Shown one piece after another: positions 24,636-33,775 of a DNA stretch of 64,000 nt. The notes beneath the pieces were generated by a model, which was not told where the DNA came from, searched no databases, and was given only the letters and a program-made list of their open reading frames with translations. This DNA comes from Turbatrix aceti (lineage: Eukaryota; Nematoda; Chromadorea; Rhabditida; Panagrolaimidae): the NCBI GenBank assembly GCA_963969345.1, contig OZ017770.1:4101246-4165245 (forward strand). Direction: 5' to 3'. The translations under genes and the position numbers were made by a program. Each line of letters opens with the position of its first letter. Within the stretch, counting starts at the first letter, position 1.

Positions 24636-26265
24636 TCAAGTAATACCCCTATCTTCCGGACTATTGCTTAGCCGAGACGGTGCAAGCGAGTTGCTTTCGC
24701 TGAACGTGAGTTTTTCGTTGAAGATAAACCCAATTTTATTGCAGAGTGCCTCGTTCATTGTTTTCGGGAAAAGGCACAGTTCATCCGTTGTTGTGGAAAT
24801 GGCTCGGAAAGGCATTTTGCACCTAAAAAAATTGAAAATCACTGATTTGAACTCTAATGTTTTGCGTGACTGTACCTGACAGAAGGTACTCTTGGTTCAC
24901 GGTGACGAATAAAATAGTCTAGGTAAGTGTCGACAGTTTCTGTAAAGTTAATCCTTTTTGTCAGAGGGTAATCTGTATTGTTAAGACAATTGAGAATGAC
25001 AAGGAAGTTTTCGTTGTGCTGAGCGGTTCGATATATGTACTTTCGAACGGCACGAATCTGTTGACTCTGCAAAAAAAATTTAAAATTTAACAGACAGTAT
25101 GACATTTGATTTAACACACCAGAGTTTCGTTCTTGTCGTAACAAATGTCACTAAGATAGACCTTTGTCAGTCTGTAGTATGGAAGGTCAATTTCTTCGGC
25201 AATGTTGTCTTCTGAAAATTTTTTATTTTGTCAAGAGGTCACCTATGATGTCACTCACTGGTCATAAAAAGCACAGTTCGAATAAAATCATTGTTTCTTG
25301 CAAAACCAAATTCTGTCAGTGTTTTTCTGACTGCATTTATGATTTCCGGGTTGTGAGGAATTTTTAAATCAAATTTAACACTTCTTCTTGTCTTTTGAAA
25401 ATATCGTAAAAACGGTCTAGCGCATTTGTGATAATTAAAAATTCTTTTCTGCAATTTTGTGATTAACATATGCTGTGTAATTACAGACGAAGGGTATATT
25501 ACCTCTAGGCGTCCTTTATCTGCTTCATCGATTCCCTTAACGAAGGCTGTCAATTCAGGGCTTAATTCCTTTGTATTTAGCTCATTTCTAATATCTGAAT
25601 TTTCGTTTTTCACTTCATACATGGCTTCTTCACCAGAGACGAATAACTCAAATGCGCAAAAAATTGGATGCTAAAATGAAGTTAATCAGTGTCGAGTCAA
25701 GTCAAGCGATAAAGCAAGGAAGCTCACTTTTCGCTCAAAGTTTTCCATCTTCTTTTCATGATCGGCTCCATGATATGTGTCTGCCCTTAAAATAAACATG
25801 AGCTCGGGAACGATATCTATGATAAAGCGTTGGCTGTTTGACGTAGAGAGCTTCATGCTAATCATGTTGAGAATCCATTCAAGGGTCAATACATTTGAGT
25901 CCTTCTAGAAGTGATGTAAATGTTATTAAAACGGAAGCAACACTATTTTTTTTGCTAACCTTTAGCAGTTCCTGGATTTCGACTACACTTGATACCGTAT
26001 TTGCGACTTTGTTGGGGAGATATGTGAATACAATGTCTTCAACATTTATGAGAGTGAAATCAAATTCATGAGCTAATTCCTGCGTCAGGACGCCTTTATG
26101 ACTGCCAGGGCCCCCTGAAAAATGCAAAATAACTGTGTATTTCTCAATTCCTTTCAAAATTGACGCAATACAAGGTGTCGGCTTTTTGACGTCATAAGAA
26201 GGACATGAAGCGCGACTCAAATCTTTTCCACTAGTCGGATTAGCACAGTGCCGACAGCTAAACAT
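24636..26265 (-). CDS. Adenylate-kinase-like P-loop protein with altered Walker A
   Basis: Multi-exon gene read from 26265 with introns at about 25962-25906, 25729-25673, 25500-25447, 25260-25214, 25119-25074 and 24881-24828. Exon 1 encodes a CRHC pair near the start, then HFSGGPGSHKGVLTQELAHEFDF and INVEDIVFTYLP. This lines up with the adenylate kinase NMP-binding start (GGPGSGKGTQ, then the NMP loop), except that the second Gly of GSGKG is His. Later exons (RRSVKFDLKIPHNPEI, NDFIRTVLF, YYRLTKVYLSD) are not recognised. ATP binding is possible but may be altered; kinase activity is doubtful. The stop is at 24636. The ADK-like family is likely; precise function unknown. Confidence 0.65.
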
Positions 26266-26339
26266 TTGGATGCGCGCTGGTAAATAGAGCTTTTTAACTA
26301 TGTATAGCCGGCGTATTTTGCAGTGAAATTATATTTTTG

Positions 26340-26558
26340 TCATTTCAAATTTCTTCTCATCGAAGACGGAGAAAACAAACCGAAAATAAAAATAATTGTA
26401 TGTAGAAGATCGATGCTGCTTTGAACGCCGCTGCCAATAGTGACTGTAACGGTTGGCGAAGGCAACAGTGCACGGATCGCAAGCTTGTTGTTCTCCTGAT
26501 CTGTTGCATCGCTCGACAAGCGTTTTTCGTTTCGTCGTTTGCTCGGCTGGCATCCCAT
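26340..26558 (-). CDS. Small protein with an MGC lipidation motif
   Basis: A 72-codon frame starting MGCQPSKRRNEKR: Gly2 and Cys3 followed by Ser and a basic patch is the classic signal for N-myristoylation plus palmitoylation. Codon use is coding-like for the first 55 residues; the tail is hydrophobic (TIIFIFGLF). An acceptor-like gatttttcag lies about 35 nt before the ATG. The stop is only about 75 nt from the ATG of the adenylate-kinase-like gene on the same strand. No family recognised; it may be an incomplete exon. Confidence 0.35.
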   Translation of the reverse strand: MGCQPSKRRNEKRLSSDATDQENNKLAIRALLPSPTVTVTIGSGVQSSIDLLHTIIFIFGLFSPSSMRRNLK

Positions 26559-27250
26559 CGAAGGTCAGAGGCACAAAAATTGTGAGCAATTTCTGAAAAA
26601 TCAACAAAGAGGGCATGGAAATTCCAAATTTGATGATCAGTGGGGCAGCATTATACATTTATGCAAAACAAAAATAAACTTAATGAGTAACACGCAACAC
26701 TCGCCATTCGCCTAAATTAGCAGCAGCAGTGTGGTAACAAAAATTTTTATATATACATAATATTTAAAATAGTCACCAGCAATGTGTAACGTCAAAGAGA
26801 AGCTTTAAATTGAGATAGCAAAGAATATTTTTCATTTTTGCAATATCTCGCCACCTTTTCTGTTGCAAAGCTATAAGAAAGACATAAAGGCAAAAATCCA
26901 TCCGTGAATGCTTACGGCATTTAACGTCAAAAAAAGTGTCTAGTGTTCTAATTATAATAGAAACACTATCCAAACGTACTCGGATATTACTATTGCTTAG
27001 CAATCTATAAACGTGTCAGGAGGACAGACGTAGCAGTATAAGAGAGACATAAAGGGAAGATGAGTTGCTAGGATTAATTGCGAATGACAGAAGGGGCGGT
27101 GAATGCATAGTTCTTTTTTTTATAGCAGCGAAATAGCTTATCTTCGTAAAAATAAATTCTTTGTAGGGCAAAATAAAGTTGTACACGCTTTCGGGATCAT
27201 TTTCGCGTCATTCGTGTATATCTGTCTAACTAGAAAACACCATTTTATTG
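26559..27250. other. Intergenic region, nothing recognised
   Basis: AT-rich, with no supported gene. It probably contains the promoter of the minus-strand cluster. Confidence 0.4.
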
Positions 27251-27253
27251 GCA

Positions 27254-27690
27254 TCCAACAACACTAATTACGACATCTACTAACAAGTAAGGCAGCAGAG
27301 AACGGACATCAAAACTCCATCAACCCAAAACAGCACGCGCCAGAAAACACGCTGCCAACGATGAATCCCAGTTCACAGTATGATGGAAATGAATTTACTT
27401 TGAGCTCAATTTTGGACGGTTGGATGAATTTCTTTCGGGCTTCGACAGTTAGACGTTCAAGCCCTGACGCAGGCTCATCAAAAGTAAACCAGGTATCAAG
27501 CTTGAGAAAAAACTTGTGACCAAATATGGTTTTCTGAAAAAAATAATAATACCGGCAAAATAAGCACCAGATTACTTACGTTCTGCAGCATGGACTTGCG
27601 AACACCGTCGAGGGATTTGCCAACCAAGTAAACATCGCAGACGCAAAAGTTCGGCGGCAGTGCAATTGATTGAACCTAAAAACAAGACAC
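27254..27690 (-). pseudogene. Partial duplicate of the paraplegin-like gene (last two exons)
   Basis: Aligns at nucleotide level with 32917-33365, including the intron between the two exons. The two exons stay open: PPNFCVCDVYLVGKSLDGVR then KTIFGHKFFLKLDTWFTFDE, ending GACCFGLMEF and a stop. A deletion removes about three codons (HEE) from the first. No counterpart of the parent's first two exons was found upstream (27.7-28.2 kb), so the copy lacks a start, presequence and first membrane span. Many changes are amino-acid replacing, which suggests decay, although no stop has yet appeared. Confidence 0.75.
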
Positions 27691-27697
27691 GCATTAT

Positions 27698-28289
27698 GAA
27701 TTTTTATAGATCGTTAGAACAGAACGCAATTAGTGAAAGTGAAAACATATCATATGCCAAAAGTAAAATAGTTGCAGAACTTGAATAAAAAAGTCCCTAG
27801 TTGATTTATGAAACATATACCAAAAAAATTATACACGTCATTGGGATTTTCAAATTCATTTAGAATAAACATTGAAACTGGTAAACACATGTTAAAACAG
27901 AATCCGCTGATATCATATCAGTGTTTTTAGTCCACATGATTTTTTGCGTATTTCGTTCACATTATTCCCAAAGTAGGATTTAATTGTTACTTAAATTTTG
28001 GTCAAATTCACTGTATTCTGTATTGTTTGAAGACAGTGAACAACTCCTTTTCAAACATCCGGCATAAATGTCTCCTATATGAAAATGTGCAACCGGACTT
28101 CTACGCACGATTTTCCGTATGGCTGAAAGGTTGATCAACGCCGTACAGACCGTACAGACTATGTCATCCCCTTTTAAATAAAATGTTGGTTTTTCAAGTT
28201 TAAGGAATCAACACTTGCAACCATTTTCTTAGGGGCATAAAAAACCTTCGAGTAAGTCATATTTTTTATGAATCCGTCTACGAATTCAT
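27698..28289. other. Non-coding region, nothing recognised
   Basis: AT-rich stretch between the gene fragment and the retroelement remnant. No homology to the upstream exons of the paraplegin-like gene was seen. Confidence 0.4.
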
Positions 28290-28860
28290 GAATACATTCA
28301 GGTATTTTCTGTTTTTGTATCAATTTTATTGGAAAAACAAATCAGTTTTCTATTTTTATCATTCGATTGGGCGCGTCTTAAAAAAATCAAAAACTGATAA
28401 AAGTGTTTTTGATTATCGTTTCTGGGATCCAACCCTTTGTCGCTTTGTAGAACTGCATACACCGCTTTTTTAAACGAAATCACAGTACTTTCCGCTAACC
28501 CGTTTGATTGTGGGTGATAGGGAGGACTTGTGAGGTGTTTTGTATTTTTTTGTCGCATGGCTTCTACAGTCTTCGCGGCTACAAATTGCGTACCATTGTC
28601 AGTGACGAGTACGTTAGGCCATCCTATTATGTTGAAGATGGCCTGAAAAGCTCCGAGAGTGGATTTCGATGTTATATTCTTAGCTTTTTAGATAAAAGAG
28701 TATCTGAAGTAGAAATCGACGAGGATCAGCCAGTGGTGATTCCAAATGGGTCCTGCAAAGTCAGCGTGCATCCTTGCTAGCGCCGTTGTTGCTTCTGGCC
28801 ATTTGTTTTCTTCTTGCTTTGCCATTTGATTGGATTTTACGGGAGCCACCGTTTGACAGG
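28290..28860 (-). mobile_element. LTR retrotransposon (Ty3/gypsy-type) integrase remnant
   Basis: Read on the minus strand, it carries HADFAGPIW, WLILVDFY, a premature stop, then GWPNVLVTDNGTQF and LTSPPYHPQSNGLAEST, the conserved catalytic-core signatures of Ty3/gypsy-type integrases. No reverse transcriptase, gag, protease or LTR is attached. At least one in-frame stop and loss of the C-terminus show it is dead. Confidence 0.8.
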
Positions 28861-28869
28861 CACACTACA

Positions 28870-29065
28870 ACATACATATTTATTTTTATCTTTTTCCCAT
28901 TATACCACCGCTCAAGAGCTTACCTAGCTGCGAATTGTCGACCATTGTCGGTAACAATAGCTACTGGAGCTCCATTCGTGATAAATGCCTTTGTGACAGT
29001 GTCGAAAACATTTCTACAATGCTGTGACAAGGTATTTTGAGAATACATCAACCATAATCAGCGTC
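28870..29065 (-). mobile_element. Second integrase-core fragment, frameshifted
   Basis: The minus strand shows TLIMVDVFSKYL in one frame and, after a frame change, NGAPVAIVTDNGRQFAAR. Both are integrase-core motifs (the VD..S and TDNG blocks). It overlaps the same domain as the neighbouring fragment at 28.3-28.8 kb, so it comes from a different copy or family. Confidence 0.7.
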
Positions 29066-29820
29066 GGTTTGTCGACAGCACATACTTCGTCCGTTGCCAT
29101 TCCTTCCCAGTATATGTTTCGTCGCATTTTTTTCAAGTGTGCGATCACGGCGATGGACCAGAGTAATATATATAAGTATAGATATAGTAATTAAAATTAT
29201 GTATCTTACGTACTTTATTATATAATTTGCGACAAGCGATGCATAATACATATTTATAGCACAATATAATTGGTTGGAACTTGCAATTTTTATGAACATT
29301 GGCACGAAGAACACAAAACCAAAAACGAATAATATTTGCAATTTGAGGACGCATCGTGACTTGAATTATATATTATCTCAGCTCCGAAAGCAGAATTTTG
29401 TTTTGAAATTTATAAAAAGACGAGAAAGAAGACAAAAAATTCCGCATTTTTTTTCACAGCTTTTTTATAATATTATAATATTATTTGAAATTTATATTAT
29501 AATATAATATTAATGGAATGTTATATTGGATCAGCAATTTATAAAAAGTGCGCTGCAGCGAAAAAAAAAAATGCCGCTGACAGTTGATATCTGGAAACTT
29601 TTCGCCAACTAAATCGTGCACATTTTGGTCATAATCGTTTGAGTTGCAGGTTACACAAAAACCGCAACTTGGCATTAGCTAAACTTTTGCGACAGCGAAA
29701 GTCATCGCGCAGCTCGGAGCAGTCGATCTTGTAGTGATATTTTTTTGCAATACTATTAATGTCAAAAATCAGTCCCGCTTTTCTCAATGCGTTTCGTTTT
29801 TTTCGCTTTATAAGCTCAGT
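29066..29820. other. Non-coding AT-rich region
   Basis: No gene. Contains an almost pure A/T inverted repeat at about 29464-29513 able to form a hairpin. Confidence 0.4.
29464..29513. repeat. A/T palindromic repeat
   Basis: Runs of ataatatt and its complement on both sides of a short centre (gaaattt), composed almost wholly of A and T. Likely a hairpin or slippage product. Confidence 0.5.
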
Positions 29821-29880
29821 TTTTGTGTTGGTCTTTTTTTTCAGAAATGAAGATCGTGAAACTGCGTTTCGACGAAGGCG

Positions 29881-30153
29881 GTGAGAAGATCGCGAGTTCT
29901 GCCGACCCAAATGTTCGCCGGGCGAGCATTTGCACCAGACGATGTCGTCTCGATGATCGATTGCTCGTTGCCGAGGTCGTTGATATCACCGGCATTAATT
30001 TTGACCACTGACACTTCAACTACCAGCTTCAACGATCGAACAATCATCGATGAACTTGCAAAACTCAGAGAAGCCGACGTCAACAGTGAAATTTACACGA
30101 TTTCTATAAATCACCATCATCATCACGAAAAACGAAGCCTTAGTACATCCTAA
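29881..30153 (+). pseudogene. Possible von Willebrand factor A-like domain fragment
   Basis: One plus-strand frame reads PALILTTD near the middle, then IIDELAKLREADVNSEIYTI, resembling the late beta-strand and helix of vWA domains (LI-TDG, then ELR-AGVEIY-IG). The MIDAS start (DxSxS) is not visible upstream and a His run follows. The reverse strand is also open over this stretch, so the coding strand is uncertain. Probably a gene fragment. Confidence 0.25.
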
Positions 30154-30557
30154 AAATTGTTCAAAGTCGCTTTTGCCAAAACTTTTTGGCAACAGTCAAA
30201 ATCGACTTCGGAGAAATTTTATGTTTGGCATGCTGTATCAGTAATAACGTGAAGGGTTTCATTTTCCCTCGTTCTCCGCGGAGTCCCGACGAATTCCCCT
30301 GGGGAGATCCCCGTATTCCTCTCGTAAATATTTTTCAAAATTTGAACGCCGTTTTGAAAAAAAAAAACGAAAAAAAAAGACAAAATTGAAGGAAAAACAC
30401 GACTAAATAAATAGTAAAAAATAGCAATGAAACACATCCCTTGATGTTAATGGCCAAGTTTCACTGCTAAAATCCATGTAAACTGACTATTTTATTCAAT
30501 TTTGATTTAAAAAAAAACCCATATTTTCAACAAGATTTCCTCCCTGTGAATCCCCCC
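30154..30557. other. Non-coding region, nothing recognised
   Basis: Contains a poly-A-rich stretch near 30355-30380. No supported gene. Confidence 0.35.
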
Positions 30558-30945
30558 GTACCAACCAACCATGCTTCTGAAATACTCAAACGTTTATTCT
30601 TATAACACCGAAATACGCAACACGCAAAAAACACGTCAAAATAGTAGAGGAAAGCCAGAATCAATATTGTAAGCGAAACTAGTATATGAGACAGAAAGAA
30701 GGGCAGAAACATGGAAGTTGAAGGACAAAAAGATATGAGATCTTGTGGAATAGACGATTGAACACAAAAATCAAACATAGTATTAGGAAAACCAAAAATC
30801 AAAAAATGATCGTCAGCACAAAAATCAAACAGAGTCTTAAAAAAGCCAAAAAGCAAGCATGAAGCAGCCAAGGGTTGGCAGCGACAGCGGCAGCCGAGTG
30901 ATCGCCATAGTCGTAGAAGAGTTGAGAAACCAACCTTGGTCTTGC
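30558..30945 (-). pseudogene. Duplicated copy of the SET8 3' end and DNAJC25 start
   Basis: On the minus strand it follows the order of 22009-22452: the end of SET8 exon 4 with its donor (gcaagaccaaggttggttt), most of the intron and early exon 5 deleted, then CTACGACTATGGCGATCACT coding for LYDYGDHS and NPWL, the 3' UTR, AATAAA, the atttcagaagcatg junction and the first DNAJC25 codons. The similarity stops after ggttggttggtac. An internal repeat of the TTTGATTTTTGTG segment is new in the copy. The copied SET piece is too short to be functional. Confidence 0.85.
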
Positions 30946-30957
30946 CATAATTCACAT

Positions 30958-31799
30958 TCACCAGTCATCATCATCGGACGAGTCATCAGCCAGATTGCGA
31001 CAACGCTCAGAGCCGTAGCAGGCAGAAGCAGCCGCGACAAACGATGCAAGATCTATCGGTTGATGTTTTCGCAATGCCTGTAAACGGGTAACTGAATCAA
31101 TAAATGTAAAAATTAACTAACCTTGGCGATTCTGTGGCTCAGATGCCAGTTCTTGGGGACGATGGTTGTTGCTTTACCCTCAGCGTGTTGAATATATGAG
31201 AGACGATACAAATAGCAGTCCTCATGCATAGGCTCATAATAATTGATGACCTAAAATCATTAAATAAAACAGCGAAAAAAATAAACACTTACATGTTGCA
31301 GTCCGGTTATCTTAAGGCCAGCTGCTGCGTGGTCCGTGGCCACGAGAATGTTGCAGCTTGGAGGATCGAAACAGTCGATGACTTTTGTCTCCGGATTTTC
31401 TCCGCGTTCTCGATGAATGAACGTAGCCTTCTGTCCATTTTGACACAGCAAGTGGGCCAGATATCGGGCAGTATCGGGAGTGTCGACAAAAATCAACGTC
31501 TTTTGCCCGGGAGAAGTTTTCAAAATGTCCTCAACAATTCTGTACTTCTGCCACGGATTCGCGATGATCAGGGTTTGGCAGATACCTAGTTAAACAAAAA
31601 ACAAGTAAAAAACACAGAAAAAGTAAAACAAACCCGTTCTGACTGGGGAGTCAAACTGGGGGGCGATAGCAGGAGTAGCGCGCCTGCTATTGCGGCTACG
31701 GTTCCGACGCTTGAAGTCACGCCTAGTCACTGCATCCAAGAAGAGAGTAGGTTTTGACAAGGCTTCTTGCCAGCTTCCCACTGGCCAGCTTGCTTGCAT
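30958..31799 (-). CDS. DEAD-box helicase C-terminal lobe only (RecA2), degenerate
   Basis: Four exons on the minus strand: 31799 to about 31637, then after a short intron GICQTLIIANPWQKYRIVED, SPGQKTLIFVDTPDTARYLA and CNILVATDHAAAGLKITGLQ, then VINYYEPMHEDCYLYRLSYI, then ALRKHQPIDLASFVAAASAC with the acidic tail DDSSDDDDW. The order matches the RecA2 lobe and acidic-Trp tail of Vasa/DDX3-type helicases. The N-terminal lobe (Walker A, DEAD, SAT) is absent, motif V (ARGLD) reads AAGLK, and motif VI (HRIGRTGR) is replaced. It cannot be an ATP-driven helicase as drawn. Splice sites are good (gtaagt to atttag), and an acceptor gtttttcag lies 5 nt before the ATG. Either a helicase-derived adaptor or a decaying fragment. 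Confidence 0.7.
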
Positions 31800-31996
31800 T
31801 GTAGCTGAAAAACAAGCAAAATATGGAAAATGAAAAAAACGCGCATAATTTCAACGAAAGTGCAAACGAAAAAGAGACACGCAAAATTTGAGATCGCATA
31901 TCGATTCAGAAAGACAGCAAAAACCTTCAATCAGTTCGCCATGACCCTTCGATTGATAGCGCGAGGCTTTTTTGACTCGCCCTATCGTCTTGCAAC

Positions 31997-32384
31997 CAGT
32001 GTTCCGCTCTGGCCAAAATCGACTCTTGACTTTTGACTCTGACTCAGAGTCGAGAGTCGAGAGTCTAAAGAGTCGACTCTTTCGACTCTGACTCCCAGAA
32101 TCGACTCTTTGACTCCAAGTCAAAATAGGTTCACAGAGAATGCATCAATAAAAGCCTAAAACTGCGCGCTTTCATCGTTAACGACTTTTTATTTTACAAA
32201 ATCAAAAGTTTGGCACCAAAAATGGCTATAAAAGTGTATTTTTTGCAAAAAAATTTTCATCAAAGAGTCGACTCCACAGAGTCAAATGGTCATTTTGTAA
32301 CAATCGACTCTGACTCTCGACTCTCAGAGTCAGAGTCAGAGTCAAAGAGTCGACTCTGACTGAGTCGGAGTCAGCGGAACACTG
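31997..32384. mobile_element. hAT-type MITE with 8-bp target site duplication
   Basis: Terminal inverted repeats CAGTGTTCCGCT (31997-32008) and AGCGGAACACTG (32373-32384) are perfect over 12 bp. They are flanked by identical 8-bp copies of CTTGCAAC at 31989-31996 and 32385-32392. Eight-bp duplications and CAGTG termini are hallmarks of hAT transposons. Inside lie many GACTC (left) and GAGTC (right) repeats in inverted order, with a central unique part at about 32130-32260. It has no coding capacity, so it is non-autonomous. Confidence 0.88.
32020..32372. repeat. Subterminal GACTC/GAGTC repeat arrays
   Basis: More than 20 copies of the pentamer GACTC or its complement at about 32024-32122 and 32265-32371, one array largely the inverse of the other. 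They are inside the MITE, where hAT transposases are known to bind subterminal repeats. Confidence 0.75.
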
Positions 32385-32569
32385 CTTGCAACGTTACTTC
32401 GTTGTTTCTCCCCGCGTCTTGCAACCCATAGAAAACGAACGCTGACCGGTTCCTTTTCGCTGTCGGTGCACAGTGCGTGCGCACTGAACAACAAACTCAG
32501 AAACGCGGGCGCGTTTGCGACAGAGCCTTTTTAGATGAAAAAAAACAGGGTTTTCTAATTTGACTTTTT

Positions 32570-32720
32570 GTACCGCTCGCTCCGCTCCCGCTCTTTTTTA
32601 TTTTTCAAATTTTTTCGATCGCTCCTCTCGCGCTCCTTTGATTTTAAATTTTTTTGCGCTCGCTCCGCTTGCGCTCTTTAATTTTTTTTCATTCTGTCGC
32701 TCGCTCCGCTCCCGCTCATG
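32570..32720. repeat. Degenerate tandem repeat, CGCTCGCTCCGCTCCCGCTC unit
   Basis: Four imperfect copies of a GC-rich core like gctcgctccgctcccgctc separated by T-rich spacers of about 25 bp. Unit length is about 45 bp. Confidence 0.6.
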
Positions 32721-32969
32721 AGCGAAACGAAAATCGCCAGAAGAATTGCGAGGATGAAAGAGACTTCGGGTAACTTATGGCTAACATTTTTAATCAGAAT
32801 CTGCGTCCCGGTTTCTCCGATCAGGTACTTTTTTAATCAGAATGAACAGAACACTGATTTCATATTAACCATAGCCGTTATAAATATATACACATATTTC
32901 CCTACTTTATTGGTCCCAACAACACTAATTACGACAACTACTAACAAATATGGCAGCAGAGAAAAAACA

Positions 32970-33775
32970 TCAAAACTTCATCAACCCGACACAGCACGCG
33001 CCAAAAAGCACGCTGCCAACGATGAATCCCAGTTCGCGGTATGACGGAAATGAGTTGACTTCAAGCTCAATTTCGGACGGTTGGGTGAGCTTCTCTTGAG
33101 CTTCGACAATGAGACGCTCAAGCACTGCCACCGGCTCATCGAAGGTAAATCTGGCATCCGGCTTGAGATAAAACTTTTGACCGAAGATGGTCTTCTGAAA
33201 AAAAATGATACCAGTGAATGACAAATAATCATTAGATTACTTACATTCTGCAGCATGGACTTGCGAACACCGTCGAGAGATTTGCCCTCTTCGTGGACAA
33301 AGTAAACATCGCAGACGCGAAAGTTGGGGTGCAGTACAATTGATCGGACCTAAAAACAAAACCTCCATTATGTAATAAAATGCATCGACAACACTGCAAC
33401 TATTGTAAAAGGTCGTAAATTAGTATAAAAAAGTGCTGTAAAAAAACCAACCTTCCCAGCCAACAGATAATTTCGTTCGAATTCCTCGTACGAAATCGGC
33501 GGCAGCTCCTTGTTCATGGTGCGGTACTCCGAACGGCGACGCCAGAGAAGAACAGCGTGAGCACCGAAATACATCATAACAACGCTGCCAAAGAGGGCAT
33601 ATCGACGGCGTTCCTTGACTAAAGGATGTCTGATTCATAAACATCCTTCACTCATTGCTAACGACTTACTGATCTTTTCCTTCCTGCCGACAAATTGGTT
33701 GTGCATGAATCTGATGGAGACGAAGCCATTAGAGCGACATAAAGCGGGAAGGGAAGCTCGACAGACGCTCAGCAT
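32970..33775 (-). CDS. Paraplegin/AFG3-like N-terminal (FtsH_ext) protein without AAA or protease domain
   Basis: Exons 33775-33670, 33618-33452, 33349-33245 and 33194-32970 give 200 residues in perfect phase. A basic, Arg/Ser-containing presequence (MLSVCRASLPALCRSNGF) suggests mitochondrial import. A first membrane span YALFGSVVMMYFGAHAVLL is followed by PPISYEEFERNYLLAGKV, matching the FtsH_ext start (ISW-F-NE-L-KGEV) of SPG7/AFG3L2. Then come IFGQKFYLKP, FTFDEPVAVLERLIVEAQEK, and a second span LGFIVGSVLFGACCVGL. The stop falls just after this span, where m-AAA proteases continue into the ATPase. It probably sits in the inner membrane and could pair with full-length m-AAA subunits. A partial copy lies at 27.25-27.69 kb. 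Confidence 0.75.
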
